Below, piece by piece: positions 35,874 to 46,800 of a stretch of 64,000 bases of DNA (within the stretch, counting starts at the first letter, position 1; every line of letters starts with the position of its first letter). The stretch is taken from the NCBI GenBank assembly GCA_014843695.1, contig CM026386.1, positions 85,216,850 to 85,280,849 of the forward strand. The letters run 5' to 3'. Made by a program: the position numbers and the translations under genes. The stretch is from Archivesica marissinica (lineage: Eukaryota > Mollusca > Bivalvia > Venerida > Vesicomyidae). The notes under the pieces were generated by a model. That model did no database searches, was not told where the DNA came from, and was given only the letters and a program-made list of their open reading frames with translations.

Positions 35874-36338
35874 TATGTGTAAATAATGTCATGCTCTTTT
35901 TAATTTTGAAATGATTTTTATCACCGCTCTATGGATGCTGCTAATCAAGTCACCATTGACCTGATCAAGGGTGATACCTGGTCTTCTAAACTATTTTTTA
36001 ACAAGTGCACGCCAGTGCCTATATTGATAATTCAGAGTCTTACCCCCTCATAGTTTTATTGCAGTTTTTTTTAATTAGGAGATTAGCAACATTCATATAG
36101 ATGTGTACATAGTTATAGTTATAAATGATGTGTACATAGTTATAGTTATAAATGATAGAGTCTATCTTAAAATACTAATTGTGATATAATTTATGTGTAT
36201 CTAGAAGCATTATTATAACGGCTCTTATAATTCTTCCAGAATGGCAATGTATATTTTATAGTGATAATTTATTTTACACATGTCTGTAATATTGTATTAT
36301 ACATTGATGAGACGAAAATAAAGATATACTACTACTAA

Positions 36339-36829
36339 TTCACAGCCTAATTAACATAAATAGCCAGATTATAGTATGCAAATTATCGATGTTGTATGAC
36401 ACAAGAAACCAGTTTATAACAATCAGTGTTCAAATACAGATAACTTAGATAATTGCCAGTTTCACTGGAAATTGGAAAGTTCCAAAGCTATTGATGGAAA
36501 ATTACTCGGGTCAAGGTAACATTCTGTGGTCATGTCTAAATTTATCCGATTGGTTTACCAATTATTTCAGTGCCTACATGAATGCCGTGTATATAAAATT
36601 GATAGCCAGTTGTAGAATCATGCAAGCTTGTTTACCAGAAGTAATGACAGCATTGTAAATAATGTTTATTGTTCTGCAAATACTGACAAATAAAAGTCAA
36701 TTATTATGAAAAGATGCTATATATTAAGTGCAGAGCACGGGTGTTTGCATTTCTCCAAGTGATATTTGTAGTCTTGGGATTTAATGATTCATGTAAGACA
36801 TTCAATACTAAAATTTCAACAAATTTGTA
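36339..36829. other. AT-rich noncoding stretch
   Basis: It lies between the LINE tail and repeat R1. Nothing recognised. Confidence 0.4.
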
Positions 36830-37005
36830 TTTAATGATTATTCTTAACACCAATGCACACATTTATAACCGTTCATGTCCGGAAAGCTTCAAAATATTGG
36901 TCAGAAATTCCGCCATCGGATCAGGGCGGAAAGTGCTATGCGAAATTGAGCTTTAATGATAAGACCTTGAAATAACAGGGAACAAAAGTTATGTAGAGGT
37001 CTTTT
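36830..37005 (+). repeat. Dispersed repeat R1, copy 3
   Basis: It shares TTCTTAACACCAATGCACAC, GTTCATGTCCGGAAAGCTTC and CCATCGGATCAGGGCGGAAA with copies 1 and 2. It is cut after TGTAGAGGTCTT by the 3' end of the minus-strand LINE. Confidence 0.8.
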
Positions 37006-40000
37006 TCTTTTTTGGTGAAGCCAGAGACTTCGTTTATTTTTTTTCCTTCACATTATTCATGCATATTACAGATTAACAATTATATAATCTACCTCACTAC
37101 ATAACTAAACTATATAATAAAATGTACACAATTAATGTTGTAAAAAATAATCGTTTAAGCATGTTATCCATTTAATTTTCACGTTGGTGTCCGACAAGTA
37201 TTTGTGTAAAATGTAAAACTCATACTTAAACAAGGCGTATATATTAACCGTTTCAGTTCTACTCTGACTCAAGAAATAGGCTTTGTATAAACTAAAACCA
37301 AAAGTAGCAAGTATGACATTGATATAAAAATAGTCCGGTTGCGATATTTTGTATCCTATTACAATATTTCTAAGCAATCGTAAGTTGGAATTTATTCCGA
37401 TATGTCGCATCGCTTCTATTAGATGCTTCCAGGGATCGTTTACAGTAGGGCATGTGATAAATACATGTTCATATGATTCCGGTACATCACAAACAGAGCA
37501 GTTAGGGGAAGCTACCATTTTCCACTTGTATCTCAGTATCTTAGACGGAAAGATTATATTCAGTAGTTTAAATCTAAACTGTTTTACCTTGTTGTCTTGT
37601 ATATTGTTTATGAATCTGTAAATAGATACCCAGTCGTATACTTCACCAAATTTTTCCGACCAGAATTTATGAATATATGGTTTTGTAAATTTCTTCTTCA
37701 CCAGGTATTGATAGATAAATTTATTAGTTGTTTCTGAAAGTGTTTTATTATTTATTTTTGTATTTAATTCGGTTTTAACCTTTGTTGCGCGTGATTCTTC
37801 CGTTTTTAATAATTGAATCCATTTTTTTGGAAACATATTTTTTATTGAATTATATTCAGCAATCCAATTTCTTTTGTTTTTCAGTTTGTTATAGATAATA
37901 TCACTACTGATTATTCCATTTTCATTAATAATATCATTAACATATATTATGTTTGCTTTTATCCAATTTGTGAATATGAAACATTTGTTTTTTAATTTAA
38001 TAAATTTATTGCCCCAGATGATCTGTTGCCTGATTTCATAAAATGTTTTAGGATTATTTTCGACATTTGTATTTACTTTAATCCAAATTTCTAGTATGTT
38101 TTTATAAAACAGAGATAAATTCGAAACATTTAAACTTTTTATGCTATCAATATTCATATAAAATATTAGAAAATTTTCTCCAAACGTGTTATAAAAATAT
38201 CTTGGAATGACTTTCCAGTTTGCTTTATCCGCAGTTAATAGTGTTTTTATCCATTTGACTTTCATTGATATTATATATGATTCAAGATCAGTCATCTCGA
38301 GTCCTCCTTCCATTTTATTACCTATTAACGTTGTTCGTTTTATTTTTTCTCGTTTGTCACTCCAAAGAAAATTGTATATAATTTTATTTATTTCCTGAAT
38401 TATTGCTTTTGGGACAATCAGCGAGTGTATAGCAATAGGTAAATTTCGGTATTAACAGGGTTTTAATAATTTGAATTTTTCCATAAAATGTTAACTTTCG
38501 TTTTGCCCAATTATTTATTACTGATCTGCATTTATCAATTTTATCTTGCCAGTTAAGTTTTTCGCATTCTTTGCGGCTATGACCAAAATGTATCCCTAAT
38601 GCTTTTATAGTTTTTTCAGGCCAGTTTATTCCTCCTATATTGTCAGTATTTGTTTTCTGTTTACCTATCCACATACCATCCGTTTTGTTTTTGTTAAGTT
38701 TAAGGCCAGAATAGTATCCAAACTGTTGGATAATATCTATAGCATTTTCAACGTCGTTTGTATTTTTTAGGAACAATGTAGTGTCGTCAGCTAATTGAGA
38801 TATTTTTAAAGATATTTTACCATTTTCTGTTTTTACCTGTATACCAGTGATATTACTTGAACTTCGTATATTTATTGCCATTATTTCTGCAACTATTATA
38901 AATAGAAGAGCTGATACCGGACAGCCTTGTCTAATACCACGTTGGGGGTTGAAAGATTCAGAGGTCCACCCATTGTTTATAATATATGATTTACAATTTG
39001 TATATAGTGTTTTTATCCAGCGTATAAATTCTGGCTTAAATCCTAAGTATTCTAAAGTGTAAAAAAGAAATGGCCATTCTATTGTGTCAAAGGCTTTTCT
39101 AAAATCTAAAAATAGAATTGCTCCATCTAGTTGAAGAGTCTCTGTATAGTCAATAAAACTTGTATTTGTCTTAGATTATATCCAATGAAACGATTTTTAA
39201 TGTAGCCTTGTTGGTCCATGCTGATTATTTTGTGAATAACTTTTTGAAGTCTAGTTGCTAAAACTCTCGCCGCAATTTTGTAGTCCACATTTAACAATGT
39301 TATTGGTCGCCAATTTTCCAAATTAGTAGGATCTCCTTTTTTGTATAATAATGATAATACTCCAGTTTTTTGTGAGTTAGATAATTCCGAACAATTAAAT
39401 CCATTATTAAAAACATCAGTTAAAAAAGTACCAAGTATATCCCAGAAGCATTGATAGAACTCACTAGTTAAGCCGTCAAAACCTGGGCTTTTGTTTGTTT
39501 TCATTGACTTGATAGCTTGAGCACACTCCAACGTACTAAATGATCCCTCACATACATCAGCTTCAAATTCAGTTAATTTATTTTCATGTACAGTATTAGC
39601 TAGGTAGTTTTTTATTTCGTTTTCATTCATATTATTTGATTTATATAAAACTGAATAAAAATTGACTTCTTCTTTTAAAATTCTATCAATATCTGTATAA
39701 GTTTTATTATCAACAGTAAGTCTATTTAACGTTTTTCGCGTTTGTCGGGATTGTTCTAGTGCTAGAAAATATTTAGTATTTCGTTCCCCTTTCTCAATGA
39801 AATTAATTCTAGATCTTATTTGTGCTCCCTTTGCTCTGTAATCGTAAAGTGCGCTTAGTTCATTTTCTATGATATTATTTTCAGGTTTATTATTTTCTAT
39901 TGAACATTTTAATTTGTTTTCTAGGTATGTGATTCTACACTTTCTTTCCTTGCAATTTTGCTTGGCAAAATGAATTGTTTTATCTTTAATTTCACATTTT

Positions 40001-40882
40001 AAAAATTCCCATTTGGTTTGTGTACAGTTGGTAGTTGAACTAGATAAGAAATTATTTATTGTATCGACCATATATTTTAAAAACGATTTATCATCTAAAT
40101 ATGTGTTATTAAATTTCCAGTACCCAGGACCTCTTAAATTAGGTTTCAGTATTTTCAATGATATGGCTAGATGATCTGTGTACCTAATACAGGCCGGGCG
40201 GATGTCGGTATTAAAAACTAGGGGCACTAGGTTTTCTTCTATTAACCAAAAATCAATTCGACTTTTCTCCACGCTGTTCTTTCAATTCCATGTAATTTGC
40301 GTTCGGTTACGGTTCAGTTCTCTCCAAATATCGCATAGTTTATGATCTTTTATAAGTTTTGTTAATGACTTTACCGTTATGTTTTTAGGGTTATTACTTT
40401 GCTTTTTGTGTATTCTATCTACCTTATCAAGTATATCATTTTCATCACCCCCAATAATTTTTATTCCTGTAGCACTATTATCGATCAATGTATTAATAAT
40501 TTGAAAGAAATTATTTCTGTTGTTGAAATCGTTATTGGCGTATATATTTAACAATGTATATGATATTTCGTCAATAGTAGCATTTACCAAAACGTACCGT
40601 CCATGTGTATCTAAGATAAAATCGGTTATAGTACAAGACAAGTTCTTATTAATGAAAATAGAGCATCCTCTGCTTAGATTGTTTCCGTAAGAGTTATATA
40701 TATCCCATTGATCAAATTCTAATGATAAAGTGTTAGAGTAGAGAGTTCTGGAGTAAAATGGCTTTCTGAATGAATAAAATATCAACTTTTTGTTGCAAAA
40801 TATATTGATTTAATCGGCCTCTTTTTTGCCTGTCGCGAAGTCCCTGACAGTTCAGTGACAAGATATGAAAAGAGTTAGTCAT
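37005..40882 (-). pseudogene. L1/Tx1-like LINE ORF2, endonuclease and reverse transcriptase
   Basis: ORF2 starts near 40882 (MTNSFHILSLNCQGLRDRQK, then GRLNQYIL: the start of an APE-type endonuclease). Next come GCSIFINKNLS and IIGGDENDI (catalytic region), then DIWRELN...TQITW and SRIDFWLI at about 40265. The RT begins around 39500 (KSPGFDGLTSEFY, NWRPITLLNVDYKI). It continues with AILFLDFRKAFDTIEW, RGIRQGCPVSALLF (about 38940) and QLADDTTLFL (38800), and a long C-terminal domain (38313-37132) with CSVCDVPESYEHVFITC near 37500. A stop near 37132 and AATAAA-type 3' end near 37035 follow. The copy is defective: frameshifts near 40755, 39155 and 38425 and an in-frame TGA at 40282-40284. The WRPITLLNVDYK and ALGIHFG signatures place it near L1/Tx1. 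Confidence 0.9.
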
Positions 40883-40934
40883 TCAGTACAAGATCTAAAG
40901 GAGATATAAAAATTAAAGCATCATTACAAATACA

Positions 40935-40985
40935 AATATATATATATACATACATACATACATGCATACATACACATACACAAAT
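40935..40985. repeat. TA/CATA microsatellite
   Basis: Impure TATA, CATACATA and CACATACACA repeats abut the dispersed repeat at 40982-41470. Confidence 0.8.
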
Positions 40986-41470
40986 GCATGAACCCTTTAC
41001 TGTAATTTTTTCGTTTCGCTTCTAAACCTCACGCCATAAATTTCGTGCATACGAAAGTGGAACGAATTAACGGTACAAAAATACAATACACAATATAACC
41101 GATCAACATTATAACAATAATTGGAAACATAGTGATTCAATGGAACTTGGAAAACTTTACATCTTTGTGTTATTATTGTAATCATAATCTGTAACCCGTG
41201 TTCAGTGTACACAGGCTTATAATCTGGCCATAAACAAATATCAGTGAGATTATAGTACTTTCTGCTATTGAATGTACAATATAACGTTAATTTATTATTG
41301 GGTAATAGTGCTTTATCAGTTTTACAGAATGTATTATATACTTCGAAATCCGATCTGAACGGTTTAAGAATTAACATGGAAAGCAATAGCTTTCTACAGA
41401 CGTTGTCATTGTACAAAGAAAAATAAAGAATACTGACAGCTTGGTCATGGCTTGAATTGTAAATATGAAG
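40982..41470 (-). repeat. Dispersed repeat R2, copy 1
   Basis: Nearly identical over about 490 bp to 52640-53144 in reverse. Both include AACGGTTTAAGAATTAACAT or its complement, and both abut a TG/CA microsatellite at the same end. A 214-codon frame (41641-40997) spans it, but the second copy breaks that frame and switches to another, so a protein is unlikely. It lies between ORF1 and ORF2 of the L1-like element. Confidence 0.85.
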
Positions 41471-41955
41471 CGCTTGTAGTATGCTGCAGAAATATATGAA
41501 GTATAATTTATGCAGCAATCTACCAACTGTGACAGCCAATACTAAGTGTGTATGGTACACTTTACATTCATGCAAATTAAAATTTGTGAATACGTACATG
41601 CGTAATAACGGAGGTTTGATGATCATACATAAATCATGCATTATTATGTGCTGAGAAACAGAAATATATCAATAACAATTTATACAGAAATATATCATCT
41701 GTGACATTCAATTCTAAGTGTATATAGTACATTTCACATTTATGCGATATAAAGTTAATGTATGGCATTTTTACATGCGTAATTACTGTTTGGTAATAAT
41801 ATATCTGCGAAACATTTTCATCAAACGAGAATGTGGTAGTTAATTGATATTTAGCAAATATCAATATTAGTCCGTGATCTATTTCATAGTCTATAGTCGA
41901 TTTCCGGTTTTTCATGAAATAATAATTCCATATATGTCCATTTGCGACACAACTA
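41471..41955. other. AT-rich insert between LINE ORF1 and ORF2
   Basis: Bases 41510-41625 and 41655-41800 share CTAAGTGT.TAT, GTACA.TT.ACATT.ATGC and TACATGCGTAAT, a diverged direct duplication. The 123-codon frame at 42005-41634 covers it and the end of ORF1 and is not a credible protein. Confidence 0.45.
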
Positions 41956-42042
41956 ATCGCTGACGTCTTTCTTGTCCTGTTTCCGTTGTTTTTTCGTGCT
42001 GTCATGAAGGTTTTCAGTCGGTGTCGGCAGAGATCTGATCAC

Positions 42043-42663
42043 TCATCTAGATCTTTGTTTGCTGGGTGTATGTTTACCGTTACTGAAGTTATTTTCACGA
42101 TTGACATATTTTTCCATGTTTTGTTGACCCGTAATTTGTTTCTTAAGTGGTTTCGGTTTGCTTTGTCGCTTACGGGTATCTGTGTCATGAGGGATCTTAG
42201 GGGGTACATTTTGTTCGTCAACAGATGAATGTGCACTAGTAACGATTACTGTATCCACTATGGTCCCTGTGGCGCCTCCACCTGTGCATGTTTGTGTTTC
42301 TTCGCGGGTCGCATTGTCAGACGAGTCATCCGAGACGTCGGAGGCCTCTGACGGGCAGTTATTGAGTGTACACTGATCCCTCTTATGTCCCATTTGCAAG
42401 CATTCTGTGCATTGCCAGTCATTCTTACACGTATATATGGTGTGACCGGTTTGCAGGCATTTGGAACATTTGAGTGTTGGTTTCACTTGGCCCCTATGTA
42501 TAACACGGGCCTTGAACTGACCAAATTGTTCAAATCTGTTGAACGGATCTTTAAGAGATGACGATTTGACAGTCACCAATCGGTCTCCCGTTTCGCAATT
42601 TGTTAATTTTCCGTTGATTCGGACTTTCTCACGTGATGTCGATATCACATCCAAGCCCTTCAA
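42043..42663 (-). pseudogene. L1/Tx1-like LINE ORF1, zinc-knuckle part
   Basis: ORF1 proteins of this LINE group bind the element RNA. The visible 206 codons lack the N-terminus. Two CCHC knuckles are clear: Cys66-x2-Cys69-x4-His74-x4-Cys79 and Cys85-x2-Cys88-x4-His93-x4-Cys98. They follow a segment with FEQFGQFKARVIHRGQV and precede an acidic, then lysine-rich, low-complexity tail. The stop at 42043 may be premature, since the next frame continues to about 41955. The upstream end is cut at 42670 by the TTAA MITE, and the rest falls in the gap. It lies upstream of ORF2 on the same strand. Confidence 0.85.
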
Positions 42664-42673
42664 GATGAATTAA

Positions 42674-42866
42674 CCCTTTCAACCCCACAGGCCTCTAAAT
42701 AGGCTTATGAAAAGTGTAGATCCAGATGAGCCGGCTCGTAACGAGCCGTCTCATCAGGATCTGCACTTTTTGCACGTAATATTACAATTTTTAGAAAATA
42801 ATTTACCCATTTTGATAAATGAACTGATCCAAATGTAATTTTCTTATTAATTTAATTGGTCTAAAA
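42674..42866. mobile_element. TTAA MITE copy inserted in LINE ORF1, cut by gap
   Basis: TTAA at 42670-42673 is followed by CCCTTTCAACCCCACAGGCC and the same hairpin block as 2697-2929 (GAGCCGGCTCGTAACGAGCC). The orientation is opposite. The far terminus is lost in the N run. Confidence 0.85.
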
Positions 42867-43866
42867 NNNNNNNNNNNNNNNNNNNNNNNNNNNNNNNNNN
42901 NNNNNNNNNNNNNNNNNNNNNNNNNNNNNNNNNNNNNNNNNNNNNNNNNNNNNNNNNNNNNNNNNNNNNNNNNNNNNNNNNNNNNNNNNNNNNNNNNNNN
43001 NNNNNNNNNNNNNNNNNNNNNNNNNNNNNNNNNNNNNNNNNNNNNNNNNNNNNNNNNNNNNNNNNNNNNNNNNNNNNNNNNNNNNNNNNNNNNNNNNNNN
43101 NNNNNNNNNNNNNNNNNNNNNNNNNNNNNNNNNNNNNNNNNNNNNNNNNNNNNNNNNNNNNNNNNNNNNNNNNNNNNNNNNNNNNNNNNNNNNNNNNNNN
43201 NNNNNNNNNNNNNNNNNNNNNNNNNNNNNNNNNNNNNNNNNNNNNNNNNNNNNNNNNNNNNNNNNNNNNNNNNNNNNNNNNNNNNNNNNNNNNNNNNNNN
43301 NNNNNNNNNNNNNNNNNNNNNNNNNNNNNNNNNNNNNNNNNNNNNNNNNNNNNNNNNNNNNNNNNNNNNNNNNNNNNNNNNNNNNNNNNNNNNNNNNNNN
43401 NNNNNNNNNNNNNNNNNNNNNNNNNNNNNNNNNNNNNNNNNNNNNNNNNNNNNNNNNNNNNNNNNNNNNNNNNNNNNNNNNNNNNNNNNNNNNNNNNNNN
43501 NNNNNNNNNNNNNNNNNNNNNNNNNNNNNNNNNNNNNNNNNNNNNNNNNNNNNNNNNNNNNNNNNNNNNNNNNNNNNNNNNNNNNNNNNNNNNNNNNNNN
43601 NNNNNNNNNNNNNNNNNNNNNNNNNNNNNNNNNNNNNNNNNNNNNNNNNNNNNNNNNNNNNNNNNNNNNNNNNNNNNNNNNNNNNNNNNNNNNNNNNNNN
43701 NNNNNNNNNNNNNNNNNNNNNNNNNNNNNNNNNNNNNNNNNNNNNNNNNNNNNNNNNNNNNNNNNNNNNNNNNNNNNNNNNNNNNNNNNNNNNNNNNNNN
43801 NNNNNNNNNNNNNNNNNNNNNNNNNNNNNNNNNNNNNNNNNNNNNNNNNNNNNNNNNNNNNNNNNN
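42867..43866. other. Assembly gap (1000 N)
   Basis: Placeholder gap. The 48-bp array starts immediately after it, so its left boundary is unknown. Confidence 1.
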
Positions 43867-46800
43867 CACGGGCAACTCTCCTAGTGTGTGATGGGGAGAT
43901 ATGTATGGGGAGCTCACGGGCAACTCGCCTAGTGTGTGATGGGGAGATATGTATGGGGAGCTCACGGGCAACTCGCCTAGTGTGTGATGGGGAATATGTA
44001 CTGGGAGCTCACGGGCAACTCGCCTAGTGTGTGATGGGGAATATGTACTGGGAGCTCATGGGCAACTCGCCTAGTGTGTGATTGGGAGATATGTACTGGG
44101 AGCTCACGGGCAACTCGCCTAGTGTGTGATGTGGATATATATGTACTGGGAGATCACGGGCAACTCGCCTAGTGTGTGATGGGTAGATATGTACTGGGAG
44201 CTCACGGGCAACTCGCCTAGTGTGTGATGGGGAGATATGTACTGGGAGCTCACGGGCAACTCGCCTAGTGTGTGATGGGGAGATATGTACTGGGAGCTCA
44301 CGGGCAACTCGCCTAGTGTGTGATGGGAGATATGTACTGGGAGCTCACGGGCAACTCGCCTAGTGTGTGATGGGGAGATATGTACTGGGAGCTCACGGGC
44401 AACTCGCCTAGTGTGTGATGGGGAGATATGTACTGGGAGCTCACGGGCAACTCGCCTAGTGTGTGATGGGGAGATATGTACTGGGAGCTCACGGGCAACT
44501 CGCCTAGTGTGTGATGGGAAGATATGTCTGGGAGCTCACGGGCAACTCGCCTAGTGTGTGATGGGGAGATATGTACTGGGAGCTCACGGGCAACTCGCCT
44601 AGTGTGTGATGGGGAGATATGTACTGGGAGCTCACGGGCAACTCGCCTAGTGTGTGATGGGCGAGATATGTACTGGGAGCTCACGGGCAACTCGCCTAGT
44701 GTGTGATGGGGAGATATGTACTGGGAGCTCACGGGCAACTCGCCTAGTGTGTGATGGGAATATATGTACTGGGAGCTCACGGGCAACTCGTCTAGTGTGT
44801 GATGGGGAGATATGTACTGGGAGCTCACGGGCCACTCGCCTAGTGTGTGATGGGGAGATATGTACTGGGAGCTCACGGGCAACTCGCCTAGTGTGTGATG
44901 GGAATATATGTACTGGGAGCTCACGGGCAACTCGCCTAGTGTGTGATGGGGAGATATGTACTGGGAGCTCACGGGCAACTCGCCTAGTGTGTGATGGGGA
45001 GATATGTACTGGGAGCTCACGGGCAACTCGCCTAATGTGTGAGGGGAGATATGTACTGGGAGCTCACGGGCAACTCGCCTAGTGTGTGATGGGGAATATG
45101 TACTGGGAGCTCACGGGCAACTCGCCTAGTGTGTGATGGGAGATATGTACTGGGAGCTCACGGGCAACTCGCCTAGTGTGTGATGGGGAGATATGTACTG
45201 GGAGCTCACGGGCAACTCGCCTAGTGTGTGATGGGAGATATGTACTGGGAGCTCACGGGCAACTCGCCTAGTGTGTGATGGGAGATATGTTGGAGCTCAC
45301 GGGCAACTCGCCTAGTGTGTGATGGGGAGATATGTACTGGGAGCTCACGGGCAACTCGCCTAGTGTGTGATGGGGAGATATGTACTGGGAGCTCACGGGC
45401 AACTCGCCTAGTGTGTGATGGGGAGATATGTACTGGGAGCTCACGGGCAACTCGCCTAGTGTGTGATGGGGAGATATGTACTGGGAGCTCACGGGCAACT
45501 CGCCTAGTGTGTGATGGGGAGATATGTACTGGGAGCTCACGGGCAACTCGCCTAGTGTGTGATGGGGAGATATGTACTGGGAGCTCACGGGCAACTCGCC
45601 TAGTGTGTGATGGGGAGATATGTACTGGGAGCTCACGGGCAACTCGCCTAGTGTGTGATGTGGATATATGTACTGGGAGATCACGGGCAACTCGCCTAGT
45701 GTGTGATGGGTAGATATGTACTGGGAGCTCACGGGCAACTCGCCTAGTGTGTGATGGGTAGATATGTACTGGGAGCTCACGGGCAACTCGCCTAGTGTGT
45801 GATGGGGAATATGTACTGGGAGCTCACGGGCAACTCGCCTAGTGTGTGATGGGAGATATGTACTGGGAGCTCACGGGTAACTCGCCTAGTGTGTGATGGG
45901 GGAGATATGTACTGGGAGCTCACGGGTAACTCGCCTAGTGTGTGATGGGGAATATGTACTGGGAACGCATGGGCAAATCGCATAGTGTGTGATTGGGAGA
46001 TATGTACTGGGAGCTCACTGGCAACTCTCCTAGTGTGTGATGGGGATATATGTACTGGAAGCTCACGGGCAACTCGCCTAGTGTGTGATGGGGAGATATG
46101 TACTGGGAGCTCACGGGAAACTCGCCTAGTGTGTGATGGGAGATATGTACTGGGAGCTCACGGGCAACTCGCCTAGTGTGTGATGGGGAGATATGTACTG
46201 GGAGCTCACGGGCAACTCGCCTATTGTGTGATGGGAAGATATGTACTGGGAGCTCACGGGCAACTCGCCTAGTGTGTGATGGGGAGATATGTACTGGGAG
46301 CTCACGGGCAACTCGCCTAGTGTGTGATGGGGAGATATGTATGGGGAGCTCACGGGCAACTCGCCTAGTGTGTGATGGGGAGATATGTACTGGGAGCTCA
46401 CGGGCAACTCGCCTAGTGTGTGATGGGGAGATATGTACTGGGAGCTCACGGGCAACTCGCCTAGTGTGTGATGGGAGATATGTACTGGGAGCTCACGGGC
46501 AACTCGCCTAGTGTGTGATGGGGAGATATATGTACTGGGAGCTCACGGGCAACTCGCCTAGTGTGTGATGGGTAGATATGTACTGGGAGCTCACGGGCAA
46601 CTCGCCTAGTGTGTGATGGGGAGATATGTACTGGGAGCTCACGGGCAACTCGCCTAGTGTGTGATGGGGAATATGTACTGGGAGCTCACGGGCAACTCGC
46701 CTAGTGTGTGATGGGAGATATGTACTGGGAGCTCACGGGCAACTCGCCTAGTGTGTGATGGGGAGATATGTACTGGGAGCTCACGGGCAACTCGCCTAGT

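Larger units (their letters stand above)
27035..36338 (+). pseudogene. LINE (I/Jockey-superfamily-like) split by four transposon insertions
   Basis: The visible part of one non-LTR retrotransposon reads in five exon-like blocks. Block 1 is the region before and including RT N-terminal motifs (27035-28155; GKPWWNDGL, RANRGKACGFDNIPVEVL, FRKKRSTVDLI, AFIDLKKAYDSIN). Block 2 holds GCILSPLLFNLYINDLA and the catalytic YADD at 31065-31076 (30796-31302). Block 3 is the C-terminal domain with a CPYC ... ETHALLDC zinc-binding-like motif (32587-33524). Blocks 4 and 5 are the last codons (34940-34988, 35874-35886; stop 35884-35886). The 3' UTR runs to AATAAA at 36319 with an ACT-repeat tail at 36327-36338. 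In-frame stops near 27077, 27089, 27266 and 27656 and a one-base frameshift near 33445 show it is dead. The 5' end lies in the gap or beyond. Confidence 0.85.

Noticed and set aside
40997..41641. 214-codon frame in repeat R2 as a possible protein
   Set aside because: The second copy at 52640-53144 is nearly identical in DNA but has a stop and changes frame, so the frame is not maintained. No domain was recognised.
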